64,000 nucleotides of DNA from Myxococcales bacterium (GTDB lineage Bacteria; Myxococcota; Myxococcia; Myxococcales; Myxococcaceae): positions 38,910-102,909 of the forward strand of contig JAUXRI010000316.1 of the NCBI GenBank assembly GCA_030681895.1, read 5' to 3'. The notes below the pieces were generated by a model. That model was not told the DNA's origin. It searched no databases and saw nothing but the letters and a program-made list of their open reading frames with translations. The stretch's first letter is position 1. The number at the start of each line of letters is the position of its first letter. Shown here one piece after another: positions 33,071 to 42,045 of this stretch. Made by a program: the position numbers and the translations under genes.

Positions 33071-33820
33071 CTACTTGCAGCAGTACGCGCCCCAGGCCGC
33101 GCCGACGGCGTCCGTCCCCAGATTGATGCCCTCTCCGCAGCCCGGCCCACCGACCTGAATCGGGTAGCCGTTGTACGCGGTGCCGCTGTTGACGCGGTCG
33201 CCGAGCCAGCCACGTGCGCAGTTGTCGAAGCCTGATGCGTGGGCCGCAGAAAGCTCCCCGACCGTGCACAACCGCGCGCGCTCCGCCCGGCAGGTGGCTG
33301 CGGCGTTGCGGTAGGTGTAGATGTACGCGTTGCCCGTCGCCGGCCGGAAGAAGATGCACTGGCCCAGCGTCTGCCGCGCGTTCGTCGGGCAGCTCAAGTC
33401 AGGGTCGAGGTCGGCGTTGCCGATGGTGCCGTCGGCGATGTCGACCGACGCGACGGTGTTGTCGGTCAGGTCTGCGCTGGCAATCGTGTTGTCCTGAACC
33501 TTGGTGCCCGAGACGGTGTTGTCGGCGACCTGGCTGCCAGCGAGCGGCGTGCCGAGCGTGATGGTGGACGTGCCGACCGGGCCGACCTTCTGCTCCAGCC
33601 AATTCCGCAGCTGCGCGAAGTTGCTGTTCACCTGATCCGCCCGCGCGGGCTCGTCGGGATTGAAGGTCACGAGCTGGCCCCACGCGGTGACAGAGACGAG
33701 CGCGACGGCGAGGAAGACCACGGTCGAACGAACGCGACGGCGGCGCTGTGACTCGAGCTGCTCCACCCGAAGGCGAAGGCGTTGGACCTCTTCGAGCAAC
33801 GGCTGATTCTCGGAGTTCAT
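33071..33820 (-). CDS. Membrane-anchored protein with fibre-like repeats
   Basis: The 249-aa protein has an N-terminal heptad-like helix (EEVQRLRLRVEQLESQ), a transmembrane segment (TVVFLAVALVSVTAW), then about 45 residues of short repeats built on DNT(V/I) and DGTI (for example VADNTVSGTKVQDNTIASADL), the type seen in beta-helical fibre shafts. A Cys-rich C-terminal domain follows (CRAERARLCTVGELSAAH ... CARGW ... GAYCCK). It looks like a trimeric stalk with a disulfide-bonded head. GAGGA lies just upstream of the ATG. Function unknown. Confidence 0.75.
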   Translation of the reverse strand: MNSENQPLLEEVQRLRLRVEQLESQRRRRVRSTVVFLAVALVSVTAWGQLVTFNPDEPARADQVNSNFAQLRNWLEQKVGPVGTSTITLGTPLAGSQVADNTVSGTKVQDNTIASADLTDNTVASVDIADGTIGNADLDPDLSCPTNARQTLGQCIFFRPATGNAYIYTYRNAAATCRAERARLCTVGELSAAHASGFDNCARGWLGDRVNSGTAYNGYPIQVGGPGCGEGINLGTDAVGAAWGAYCCK

Positions 33821-33926
33821 GGAGTCCTCGCTTCGCAGTGCCGTGGAGTGTCGGTGATAGCCATTTCATTTCGCGGAAGGCAACGACGGCCTTGAGCGGC
33901 TCCTCACGCTTGGGCACGGTGCCGTC

Positions 33927-34820
33927 ATGGAATACCTCCGCACGCCAGACGACCGCTTCACTGGGTTGCCCGACTTCGCCTTCTCCCCTCGGTACGTCGA
34001 CGTCGGCGGCCCGCGCATGGCGTGGGTCGAGGCGGGCCCGGCTGACGGCCCGGTGGTGCTCTGCCTTCACGGTGAGCCGAGCTGGAGCTTCCTCTATCGC
34101 AAGCTGTTGCCCCTCTTCGCGAACGCCGGCCTGCGCGCGGTGGCGCCAGACCTCATCGGCTTCGGGCGCTCCGACAAGCCGACGCGGCGGGAGGACTACA
34201 CGTACCAGGCGCACCTCGACTGGCTGCGCGCGTTCATCGAGTCGCAACAACTGACGGGCATGACGCTGGTCTGTCAGGACTGGGGCGGGCTGCTGGGCCT
34301 TCGGCTCGCGACCGAGCTGACCGAGCGGTTTTCACGCATCGTCGCGGCGAACACGTTCCTGCCGACGGGAGACCAGCCCATGCCGAAGGCGTTCTTCCGC
34401 TGGCGCGAGTTCTCGCAGACGACACCGACGTTCGACGTGGGCTCCATCGTCGCGAAGGGGTGCGCGAAGCCGATGCCGCCCGAGGTGGTGGCGGCCTACG
34501 ACGCGCCGTTCCCCGACGACTCGTACAAGGCCGGCGCGCGGCAGTTCCCGATGCTGGTGCCCGCGACGCCTGATGATCCGCAGACCGTGGGCAACCGGCG
34601 GGCGTGGGAGGTGCTGGGAGAATGGAAGAAGCCGTTCCTCACGGCGTTTTCTGATCAAGACCCCATCACCCGCGGCGGAGAGCTGATCATGCAGGGCATC
34701 GTTCCCGGCGCGCAGGGGCAGCCGCACGTCACGCTCGACGGTGGCGGACACTTTCTGCAGGAAGACGTCGGCGAGGCGCTCGCGAAGACCGTCATCGACT
34801 TCATTCGTGCCACGCCGTGA
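33927..34820 (+). CDS. Haloalkane dehalogenase (alpha/beta hydrolase)
   Basis: The 297-aa protein matches haloalkane dehalogenases in length and motifs: the oxyanion motif HGEPSWS (residues 49-55), the nucleophile D118 in CQDWGG, the Trp (W119) that holds the halide, the acid D245 in SDQDPIT and the base H275 in GGGHFLQED. These enzymes hydrolyse carbon-halogen bonds of small alkanes to alcohols in the cytoplasm. The physiological substrate is unknown. The stop overlaps the GTG of the TIGR02996 gene (GTGA), so the two are cotranslated. Confidence 0.9.
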   Translation: MEYLRTPDDRFTGLPDFAFSPRYVDVGGPRMAWVEAGPADGPVVLCLHGEPSWSFLYRKLLPLFANAGLRAVAPDLIGFGRSDKPTRREDYTYQAHLDWLRAFIESQQLTGMTLVCQDWGGLLGLRLATELTERFSRIVAANTFLPTGDQPMPKAFFRWREFSQTTPTFDVGSIVAKGCAKPMPPEVVAAYDAPFPDDSYKAGARQFPMLVPATPDDPQTVGNRRAWEVLGEWKKPFLTAFSDQDPITRGGELIMQGIVPGAQGQPHVTLDGGGHFLQEDVGEALAKTVIDFIRATP

Positions 34821-35836
34821 ACGTCGACGACGCGCTGGCGAAGGTCCACCTCGCACCCGACGACGACGCCGCGAAGTTGGTGGCCGCTGACGTGCTTCTC
34901 GAGGCGAAGGATCCGCGCGGCGAGTTCATCGCGCTCCAGTTCAAGGACTGGCGTGGCGAGGCAGAGAAGGAGGACCGCACCCGCGTGGCGGCGTTGCTGT
35001 CGAAGCACTGGGATCGGTGGTTGGGTCCGCTGGCCGAGGTCGTCGAACCCGACAGCGTCGTCTTCGAGAAGGGCTTCCTGCGTGAGTGCCGGCTCGTCGA
35101 AGGCGCGTGCGCTCCGAGCGTCATCGAGACGTGGAACAAGGCGCCCGCGCTGCGAGAAATGCGTGAACTCGGCGTCCCCGACCTCGACGCGGCCGAGCTG
35201 ATCCGCCTGCTCGAGCGCCCGTCGCTCCAGCACCTGCTCGGCCCCCGGCTCCTGTCGGGCAGGGCACTCCAGGCGCTCGCGACCCGAGAGACGCCGTGGC
35301 CGTTCACGTCCTTCGGCGTTCGAGGCACCGCGAAGGCTCTGGTCTCGTCGGCGGTCATCCTCGCGACGGGCCAGGCGTTCGTCCGATTGAAACGCCTCTC
35401 GCTCTCGTTGGAACGGTTCGGGCGAAGCGCGGTGGCGGAGCTGCTGAAGGGACTGACGAAGTACCAACTCCACGAGCGCTTCGACGCGCTCCACGTCGAG
35501 ACGATGAACAACGACTCGGGCGCGCTCGGGTACACGCTGACGGCGTTGAGCCGGTTCGCGCCACACGCCGTCGTCAGCGTGGAGCACCCGCATCTGTCGG
35601 GCCGGCTCGTCCCCGGTGACGCTGGGCCTGAGGTCGTGATTCGCGGCGGTGCCATCGCCTCGCATGTCTTCGACTTCGTTCGCGCGTTCGACGTGCCGCG
35701 CGCGAGCTTCACGCTGCATCAGTCAGGCGGTGCGCTGCCTGGCGAGAGCGAACTCGACGCGCTCCGGAACGACCTGCGACGCCTGAAGCCGCGACGCGCG
35801 GTGTTCCCTGCCGCCTGGGGCGTCGTCGACGTCTGA
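34817..35836 (+). CDS. TIGR02996-domain protein
   Basis: The 339-aa product begins with the TIGR02996 region: LVAADVLLEAKDPRGEFIALQF, the pattern D-P-R-G-E-(F/L)-I-A-L-Q found in many myxobacterial proteins and in the paralogue at 48148. The rest has leucine-rich-repeat-like spacing (LREMRELGVPDLDAAEL, LKRLSLSLERFG), hinting at a curved solenoid. The function is not known. Coupling to the dehalogenase gene by GTGA overlap may be chance operon packing. Confidence 0.82.
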   Translation: MNVDDALAKVHLAPDDDAAKLVAADVLLEAKDPRGEFIALQFKDWRGEAEKEDRTRVAALLSKHWDRWLGPLAEVVEPDSVVFEKGFLRECRLVEGACAPSVIETWNKAPALREMRELGVPDLDAAELIRLLERPSLQHLLGPRLLSGRALQALATRETPWPFTSFGVRGTAKALVSSAVILATGQAFVRLKRLSLSLERFGRSAVAELLKGLTKYQLHERFDALHVETMNNDSGALGYTLTALSRFAPHAVVSVEHPHLSGRLVPGDAGPEVVIRGGAIASHVFDFVRAFDVPRASFTLHQSGGALPGESELDALRNDLRRLKPRRAVFPAAWGVVDV

Positions 35837-35884
35837 AGTCGAGGCTTTGCCGCTGATCACCTCTGTTGCGTATCTTCGAGCTCG

Positions 35885-36286
35885 ATGAAGACCCCGCTGC
35901 CGCGTTTCCTGACTCCGCTGATGGCGCTCACCGACGTCGGCTTCGTCGTCTACTGGGTGGTGACGGGCCTTCACCTGCTCCCGGCGGAGTGGCTGTACCG
36001 CGACTCGACGAACCCGCTGATGGTCGACTGGAACTGGTCTTTCCTGAGCCTCGATTTGCTGGTGTCGCTGACAGGGCTCTGCGCGCTGGGGCTCGCGCGA
36101 CGGGGCCACCACGCGGTGCGCCCGCTCGTCACCATCTCGCTCACCCTCACGAGCGCCTCGGGGTTGATGGCGTTGTCGTTCTGGGTGCTGAGGCGTGATT
36201 TCGACCTCGCCTGGTGGCTCCCGAACGGGTTCTTGTTGGTGTACCCGCTGCCGTTCCTCGCCTGGCTGCTGCGGCGGCCGGCGTGA
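35885..36286 (+). CDS. Small four-helix membrane protein (DUF5360-like)
   Basis: The 133-aa protein has four hydrophobic segments. The pattern ALTDVGFVVYW near the start and TNPLMVDWNWSFLSLDL in the middle resemble YvaD/DUF5360 proteins, small inner-membrane proteins without known function. Family assignment is from memory and is tentative. Confidence 0.7.
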   Translation: MKTPLPRFLTPLMALTDVGFVVYWVVTGLHLLPAEWLYRDSTNPLMVDWNWSFLSLDLLVSLTGLCALGLARRGHHAVRPLVTISLTLTSASGLMALSFWVLRRDFDLAWWLPNGFLLVYPLPFLAWLLRRPA

Positions 36287-36480
36287 GGCGCCGCTCGGAG
36301 AGTCAGTCCTCCGAGGGCTTGCAGCACTGGTCGATATTCCGGCCGCGGGCCTCACCAACCCAACCTGCTGCGACGAACCGAAGCCGTAGCATCCGCCAGG
36401 GCACGTCGACGAGGTGCGCCACCCTCGTCTCTCATCCGAGACACCTCGGCAGTTGAACGCCGTTCTCCCGGCGTGACACG

Positions 36481-38400
36481 GTGCGCGCCTTCATGAACCG
36501 GCTCGCCTCCCGAAGTGTCCTCGTGCTGATGCCGCTCGTCGTCGCTGCGTGTCAGTGCCAACCCGAGAAGATCACCGTCGATTCCCGGCGCGGCATGGAC
36601 GGCGGGCAGAGCGGTGGCTCCGCAGTCGCGGGTGGCGGTGGTGGAGGTTCGGCGGGCGGCGCGAGCGCAGGCGGAGCGGCTACTGCAGGTGGTGCAGCGG
36701 GCGGGAGCGTAACGGCTGGTGGTGATGCTGGCGGAACGGTGTCCGGTGGTGGCGTCGCGAGTGGCGGCGGTGTCGCGAGCGGAGGCGGCGTCGCGAGCGG
36801 AGGTGGCGTCGCGAGTGGTGGCGGTGTGGCGAGTGGTGGCGGCGCGAGCGGAGGCGGCGCAGCCGGCGGCTTCTTCGTCGACTTCGACGGTGGCTGGCAG
36901 ATTCAGGTGCCGCCGCCCAACCCTGCGCTCGACGGTGGCAACAGCGCCACGACGCACATCGGGCCGGGCGCCGACGCGACCTCGTCGACGAAGTTCGGTG
37001 GCGCGTTGACGGCCTCGGGGCCGACGGTCGTCTACCCGGCCGACGGCGTCATCCTTCCGCCCAACACCAACCGCATCGAGTTCCACTTCTTGCCCGCGTC
37101 GGGACAGACGTTGTTCCGCTTCACCTTCCGCGCTCCCTCACGCACCGTGACGATCTTCACCGGCTGCACGGTCGTGCGCGGCGGCTGCGTGTTCTCGCTC
37201 GACGGCGCGGCGTACACCGACCTGGTGCCCTTCGCGCGTGGCACGGCGCCAGTCGTGTGGGACGTCGCGGGCGTCAACGGCACGACACCGGGCGCAGTCG
37301 GCGTGTCGATGACGCAGCGGCTCTCGTTCACCGAGCAGGACCTGATCGGCGGCCTCTACTACTGGAACACCGCGGGCACGGTGATGCGCTTCGACTACGG
37401 CTTCCCGAACGCGCCGCCGCAGACGTACCTCACCGGCGCGAACGTCGGAGCCCTCACCTGCGTCGGCTGCCACGTCATCTCGCGGCAGGGAAACCTCATC
37501 GCCGTCGGCAAAGACATCCCCGCACCCTCCACGTACTCGACGCTTCGCGTGCAGACGAAGCAGGTCGCCACCTCGACCTCGGGCCCGCTGACGGGAAGCG
37601 CGAACTTCTTCTCCTTCGCGCCAGACGAGCAGCACCTGCTCCAGAGCAACGGCGCGCTGATTCAGTGGCGCGACCTGCGCAGCGGCACGGTTCGCGCGGT
37701 CACCAACTCGGGCTCGATGCCTGACTGGTCTCCGAGCGGAGCCTCGATGGTGTTCGCGCGCTCGGCGCAGCCGCCGCCGTTCGCGTTCCCTGCACCCGGC
37801 ATCGACTCGGCGAACCTTCAGACGATGCGCTTCAATGGCACCGGCTTCGACCCGCCGACGACGCTCGTGCCGTTCAACGGGCAGAACAACTACTACCCGG
37901 CGTATTCGCCCGACGGCCGCTTCGTACTCTTCAACCGCTCCCCGTCGAACCGCAACTCGATGGACAACGCGGCCACCTCGGACGCGGGCGTTCCTGACGG
38001 CCAGCTCTGGGCGGTCCCCTCGAGCGGCGGTGCGCCAGTGCACCTCATCAACGCCTCGGCGCCTGGTGGCACCTCGTGGCCGAAGTGGGCGCCGGTGCTG
38101 CATCGCTACGCAGGTGGCACGGTGATGTGGCTCACGTTCTCGACAGGCCGCGCGTACGGCCTGCGCCTGAACGACCAGGAGCGCACGCAGCTGTGGATGG
38201 TGGCGTTCGACCCGGCGAAGGCGATGGCCGGACAGGACCCGAGCTTCCCGGCGTTCTGGCTACCGTTTCAGAGCCTCAGCAGCGGCAACCACATCGGCCA
38301 GTGGAGCACGCAGGTTCCGCGCGGGCCGTGTGTCGGGTCTGGCCAGAGTACCTGCGCCGTCGGAGAGGTCTGCGTCAACGGCATGTGCCGGCCCGGCTGA
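36481..38400 (+). CDS. Gly-rich-stalk lipoprotein with CxxCH motif and TolB-like propeller
   Basis: The 639-aa product has a lipoprotein signal (LMPLVVAACQC), a Gly/Ser/Ala stalk (about residues 40-130) with hexapeptide repeats GGGVAS, then a beta domain and, near residue 325, LTCVGCHVIS, a CxxCH motif of the type that binds heme c. After it come propeller-like blades (SPDGRFVLFNRS, DWSPSGASMVFARS) similar to TolB/WD40-like proteins. The end is Cys-rich (GQSTCAVGEVCVNGMCRPG). It may be a surface-exposed, possibly heme-binding, lipoprotein. The start is GTG 36481 or ATG 36493. Confidence 0.82.
   Translation: MRAFMNRLASRSVLVLMPLVVAACQCQPEKITVDSRRGMDGGQSGGSAVAGGGGGGSAGGASAGGAATAGGAAGGSVTAGGDAGGTVSGGGVASGGGVASGGGVASGGGVASGGGVASGGGASGGGAAGGFFVDFDGGWQIQVPPPNPALDGGNSATTHIGPGADATSSTKFGGALTASGPTVVYPADGVILPPNTNRIEFHFLPASGQTLFRFTFRAPSRTVTIFTGCTVVRGGCVFSLDGAAYTDLVPFARGTAPVVWDVAGVNGTTPGAVGVSMTQRLSFTEQDLIGGLYYWNTAGTVMRFDYGFPNAPPQTYLTGANVGALTCVGCHVISRQGNLIAVGKDIPAPSTYSTLRVQTKQVATSTSGPLTGSANFFSFAPDEQHLLQSNGALIQWRDLRSGTVRAVTNSGSMPDWSPSGASMVFARSAQPPPFAFPAPGIDSANLQTMRFNGTGFDPPTTLVPFNGQNNYYPAYSPDGRFVLFNRSPSNRNSMDNAATSDAGVPDGQLWAVPSSGGAPVHLINASAPGGTSWPKWAPVLHRYAGGTVMWLTFSTGRAYGLRLNDQERTQLWMVAFDPAKAMAGQDPSFPAFWLPFQSLSSGNHIGQWSTQVPRGPCVGSGQSTCAVGEVCVNGMCRPG
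36745..36849 (+). repeat. 18-bp tandem repeat coding for GGGVAS
   Basis: Five 18-bp units (GGN GGN GGN GTN GCG AGY) in a row plus a shortened sixth unit that lacks the Val codon. The units vary at third positions, so the repeat is maintained at the protein level. Confidence 0.9.
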
Positions 38401-38437
38401 GCGCTGCTCCCGCGCGGCGTTGTGCGATGGTCGCGCC

Positions 38438-39073
38438 ATGAAGATCCTCGTCCTCGGCGCCTCGAAAGGAACGGGCGCGCTGTGTGTGAAGTCGGCGCTC
38501 GCGAAGGGGCACTCCGTCACCGCGTTCGCGCGAAGCCCGGCGAAGCTCGAGCTCGAGCACCCGAAGCTCGAGAAGGTGGCCGGCAACTTCCACGACGCAG
38601 CGTCGGTGCGTGCGGCGGTAGTGGGGCATGACGCGGTCATCATCTGCGTGTCGGTCGCCGCCTTGTCGGACTTCAAGGCGAAGCCTGACTACTTCTCGGC
38701 CGGCACGGCGTTCTGCATCGACGCGATGAAGGCGCACGGCGTGAAGCGCCTGGTGATTCTCAGCGCGCAGGGCGCCGGCGACAGCGTGGTGACGGCCAAC
38801 TGGTTCCTGAAGACCTTCGTCATCGGCGGCATCCTGAAGCTCGCCTTCCGCGACCACGACGTGCAGGAGCGCCTGACGCGCGAGAGCGGCCTCGAGTTCG
38901 TCATCGCCCGGCCGACGCGCCTGACCGATGGCCCCGGGAAGGGCCAGTTCACGAAGACCGCCGAGCTGGTGAAGGTGCCCTCAGCCATCTCGCGCGCCGA
39001 CGTCGCCGACTTCCTCGTCGACTCGTGCACCTCGACCGCGTTCCTCGGCAAGGCCGTGCAGCTCGGCGGCTGA
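38438..39073 (+). CDS. NAD(P)-binding oxidoreductase (atypical SDR, NmrA-like)
   Basis: The 211-aa protein begins with a Rossmann fold signature, VLGASKGTGALC (glycine-rich loop), followed by the NAD(P)-type strand-helix-strand pattern and VIARPTRLTDGPGKG, typical of atypical short-chain dehydrogenases such as NmrA/SDR-a5 proteins. No canonical YxxxK pair is visible, so it may act as a redox sensor or bind NAD(P)H without catalysis. ATG 38438 gives the normal distance to the glycine loop. It is a stand-alone gene. Confidence 0.87.
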   Translation: MKILVLGASKGTGALCVKSALAKGHSVTAFARSPAKLELEHPKLEKVAGNFHDAASVRAAVVGHDAVIICVSVAALSDFKAKPDYFSAGTAFCIDAMKAHGVKRLVILSAQGAGDSVVTANWFLKTFVIGGILKLAFRDHDVQERLTRESGLEFVIARPTRLTDGPGKGQFTKTAELVKVPSAISRADVADFLVDSCTSTAFLGKAVQLGG

Positions 39074-39139
39074 GCATCGGTGAGGCGCAGGCCCACCAGG
39101 TCGCGCTCGGCGTCCTCGCTCAGGCGCACGCTGCGTCCG

Positions 39140-40501
39140 TCACTCGTCGGTCGGCGGCTCGCCGTCGAGCTCCGCCACCTTTCGGTAGAGCGTGCGGCGG
39201 TCGAGCCCGAGAATCTGCGCGGCGCGCGCCTTGTGCCCGCCCGTCTTCTCCAGCACGCGTTGAATGTAGAGGCGCTCGAGCTCCTTCAATGACAGCTCCC
39301 GGCCGACCGCGTCGTCGAGGAGCGAGGCCGGCTCGGCGACCTGCCACCCGCGCAGGTCGTCGGGCGTCAGCACCTCATGCTCCACCATGGTGGCCGCGCG
39401 CTCGAGCGCGTTGACCAGCTCGCGCACGTTGCCCGGCCACGGCTGGGCGCGCAGCCACGTCAATGCGCTCGTCGACACGGCGAGCGATCTGCCGCCACGG
39501 CGCGCGATGCCGGCGAGCGTCTGGTCGACGATGGCCTCGATGTCGTCGCGGCGCTCGCGCAGTGGCGGCACCTCGATGCGCACCACGTTGAGCCGATGGT
39601 AGAGGTCGGCGCGAAACCGCCGCTCTCGCAGCGCCTCTTCCAGCGGCCGGTTCGTCGCCGCCACCACGCGCACGTCGACGCGCACCGGCTCGGACGAGCC
39701 GACCGGCCGCACGTCATTCGATTCCAGCGCGTGGAGGAGCTTGGGCTGCAGGTCGAGCGGCAGCTCACCGAGCTCGTCGAGGAACAACGTGCCGCCGGTC
39801 GCCTGCTCGAAGACGCCGGCGCGGCTCTCTTTGGCGTCGGTGAAGGCGCCGCGCCGCACGCCGAACAGCTCGGCCTCGGCCAGCCCGCTCGGGAGCGCGG
39901 CGCAGTTGAGCTGCACGAACGTGCCCTCGCGCCGGTCGCTCACCTCGTGGAGCACCCGCGCCAGCGCGCCTTTGCCGACGCCGCTCTCGCCCGTGATGAG
40001 CACCGGCAGTCGGCTGGGCGCTGCGCGGCGCACCAGCTCGAGCGCGCGCTGCATGGCGGGGCTCTTCGCCGCGATGCCGTGGGGCTGCTCCTTCGCCACC
40101 TCTTCGCGCAGCCGCACCACCTCGCGCTTCAAGCTCGTCTCGCGCAGCGCCCGCTGAATCGCGAGCACCAGCACCTCGAGCTTGAAGGGCTTGGCGAGGA
40201 AGTCGACGGCGCCGCTGCGCACCGCCGACACCGCGAGGTCGATGGAGCCGAACGCCGTCACCAGCAGCACCATCTGCTCCGGCCGCGACTTGTGAATCTC
40301 GCGGAGCAGGTCGATGCCGCGCAGGCCGGGCATCTCGACGTCGCTCACCACGAGGTCGAACGGCGTGGTGGCGAGCAGCTCGAGCGCGCGACGGGCGTTG
40401 GTCTCCCCTCGCACCGCGAAGCCCTCTTCGGGCAAGGCCTCGGCGAGCCACGACACGATGCCGGGGTCGTCGTCGACGATGAGCAGCGATGGGCGGCTCA
40501 C
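39140..40501 (-). CDS. NtrC-family response regulator (sigma-54 activator type) with GAFTDA
   Basis: The 453-aa protein has a receiver domain (acidic pocket DDD at 10-12, phosphorylation site D54 in VVSDVEMPG, K104 in AKPF), an AAA+ domain (Walker A GESGVGKG at 171-178, Walker B GGTLFLDELGE) and a C-terminal helix-turn-helix (KARAAQILGLDRRTLYRKV). The loop that contacts sigma-54 reads GAFTDA (218-223) rather than GAFTGA. The GTG start at 40501 overlaps the kinase stop (GTGA). It probably activates the divergent RND operon at 42046. Confidence 0.93.
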   Translation of the reverse strand: MSRPSLLIVDDDPGIVSWLAEALPEEGFAVRGETNARRALELLATTPFDLVVSDVEMPGLRGIDLLREIHKSRPEQMVLLVTAFGSIDLAVSAVRSGAVDFLAKPFKLEVLVLAIQRALRETSLKREVVRLREEVAKEQPHGIAAKSPAMQRALELVRRAAPSRLPVLITGESGVGKGALARVLHEVSDRREGTFVQLNCAALPSGLAEAELFGVRRGAFTDAKESRAGVFEQATGGTLFLDELGELPLDLQPKLLHALESNDVRPVGSSEPVRVDVRVVAATNRPLEEALRERRFRADLYHRLNVVRIEVPPLRERRDDIEAIVDQTLAGIARRGGRSLAVSTSALTWLRAQPWPGNVRELVNALERAATMVEHEVLTPDDLRGWQVAEPASLLDDAVGRELSLKELERLYIQRVLEKTGGHKARAAQILGLDRRTLYRKVAELDGEPPTDE

Positions 40502-41934
40502 GTGGGCTCTCCTTCGACCGCGCGCGGGAGCGTCACCGCGATGGTGCACCCCTCTGGAACCTCGACGAGCGTCACCTCTCCCTGGTGTTCGCGCACCAGC
40601 GAGCGCACCACCGACAGCCCCAGGCCGATGCCGTCGGGTTTGGTGGTGAAGAAGGGCTCGAAGAGCTGCTCGCGCACCTCGGGCGGCACACCCGGGCCGA
40701 GGTCGGCGACGGTGAGCGTGAGGCGCCGCTCGTCACCCTCCAGCGTGACGGTCACCTTCGCGCCGCGCGGCGAGGCCTCGAGGGCGTTGCGCACCAGGTT
40801 GAGCACCACCTGCTGCACCTGGTCGGAGTCGGCGCGCACCAGGCCTGCGCCGTTGGCCACGAGCGCCAGTCGCACGCCGCGTCGCTCGGCTTCCAGCTCG
40901 AGCAACGAGAGCACCCGCTTCACCACTGCCGCGGCGTCGAGCACCGTTCGCACCGGCGCGCGCCGCCGCGTGATGGACAACATCTGCCCGACGATGCGGG
41001 TGATGCGCTCGGTCTGTTCGACGAGCATGTCGGCGACGCGTCGCGTGGCGTCGGGGTCGGCCGCGCTCTTGTGCAGCGAGCGCGCGCGCCCCTCGAGGAT
41101 CTGCAGCGGAGAGCCAATCTCGTGCGCCATCACCGCCGAGAGCTGGCCCAGGGTGATGAGCTTGTCGGCGCGCTCCAGGCCGCGCTCGAGCCCGCGACGC
41201 GCTTCGATTTCTTCCGCCATGCGGCCGCGCGCGGCGTCGAGCGTCACCACGAGGCGGTCGAACTCGGCGCGAGTCTCGCCCACTTCGTCGAGCGCTCCCG
41301 TGGGCGGCTGTGGCGGCGCGCCCGACAGCCGGTGCATGTCGGCCACCAGCGCCTCGAGCGGCCGGCTCACGTAGCGCTGCATGAGGAGCCAGGCGAGGCC
41401 CGCCACGGCCAGCACGAAGATGGCGGTGGTGGTGACGATGTAGCGGCGCGAGGCGGCGAGGTCTCGGTGCAGCTCGTTGAGGGGCCGCTCCAGCACGATG
41501 GCCGACGAGCGCCCCTCTTTCTCGGAGCGCAGGCGAATCGCCAGCCGCAGCCGCGTGGGCGCGTCTTCGGGGTCGAACTCGACGATGGGCGTCTGGCTCG
41601 AGCTGCCCCGCGCGGCGAGGCTCTCGGTCACCCGGCTCGGCTGCGCGCCCTTCGACGTCGCCACCACCTGCCCCTCTTCGTCGTACACGAAGATGGCGAC
41701 AGTCGGCTCCACCGCCGCGAGCGCTGCCAACGTGTCCGCGACCTCTTCGAGCTGGCGGTCTCGCAGCGCGTTGCGAAACGCCTTCTGCAGGCTCCGCGCG
41801 AGCAGCTGCGTCTCACGTGACGCCACCACCTTGAGGTCGCTCTCTTCTTCCCCGAGCGCCACCAGGCCTTCGCCGCCGAACATCAGAACGGCCGCTCCAG
41901 CGATGGCGATGGTCATTCGGGTCGCGAGTCGCAA
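40498..41934 (-). CDS. Membrane sensor histidine kinase
   Basis: The 478-aa protein has a first membrane helix at residues 8-28, an extracytoplasmic sensor region (about 30-163), a second helix (166-186), HAMP-like linker (YVSRPLEALVADMHRL), the H-box AVMAHEIGSPLQI with phosphorylated H271, and ATPase motifs N (LNLVRNALEASP), G1 (ADLGPGVP) and G2 (GIGLGLSVV). The start is the TTG at 41934, which has GAGGTG 6 nt upstream; ATG 41916 would cut into the first helix. It forms a coupled pair with the NtrC-type regulator and faces the RND operon, so the likely signal is a compound handled by that pump. Confidence 0.92.
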   Translation of the reverse strand: MRLATRMTIAIAGAAVLMFGGEGLVALGEEESDLKVVASRETQLLARSLQKAFRNALRDRQLEEVADTLAALAAVEPTVAIFVYDEEGQVVATSKGAQPSRVTESLAARGSSSQTPIVEFDPEDAPTRLRLAIRLRSEKEGRSSAIVLERPLNELHRDLAASRRYIVTTTAIFVLAVAGLAWLLMQRYVSRPLEALVADMHRLSGAPPQPPTGALDEVGETRAEFDRLVVTLDAARGRMAEEIEARRGLERGLERADKLITLGQLSAVMAHEIGSPLQILEGRARSLHKSAADPDATRRVADMLVEQTERITRIVGQMLSITRRRAPVRTVLDAAAVVKRVLSLLELEAERRGVRLALVANGAGLVRADSDQVQQVVLNLVRNALEASPRGAKVTVTLEGDERRLTLTVADLGPGVPPEVREQLFEPFFTTKPDGIGLGLSVVRSLVREHQGEVTLVEVPEGCTIAVTLPRAVEGEPT

Positions 41935-42016
41935 ACTGTCACCTCAGGTCGTAAAAAGAGACTTCTACTTGACTGACTCACGACTCAACCGGCTGAAATC
42001 ACATTAGCCCTGATTC

Positions 42017-42031
42017 CGGACCGGGTATTGC
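42017..42031 (+). promoter_or_regulatory. Candidate sigma-54 (-24/-12) promoter
   Basis: CGGACCGGGTATTGC has GG and GC with exactly 10 nt between them and TTGC at -12, as sigma-54 promoters require. The -24 element is only partly consensus. Transcription would start about 42043, leaving a near-leaderless mRNA for the ATG at 42046, which weakens the case. Confidence 0.35.
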
Positions 42032-42045
42032 TCAAGCCCCGCGCC

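Noticed and set aside
36745..36849. 18-bp tandem repeats considered as CRISPR
   Set aside because: No spacers; they encode GGGVAS repeats.
41969..41974. TTGACT as a sigma-70 -35 box upstream of the RND operon
   Set aside because: No acceptable -10 hexamer at 16-18 nt; I consider the sigma-54-like element nearer the start the better candidate.
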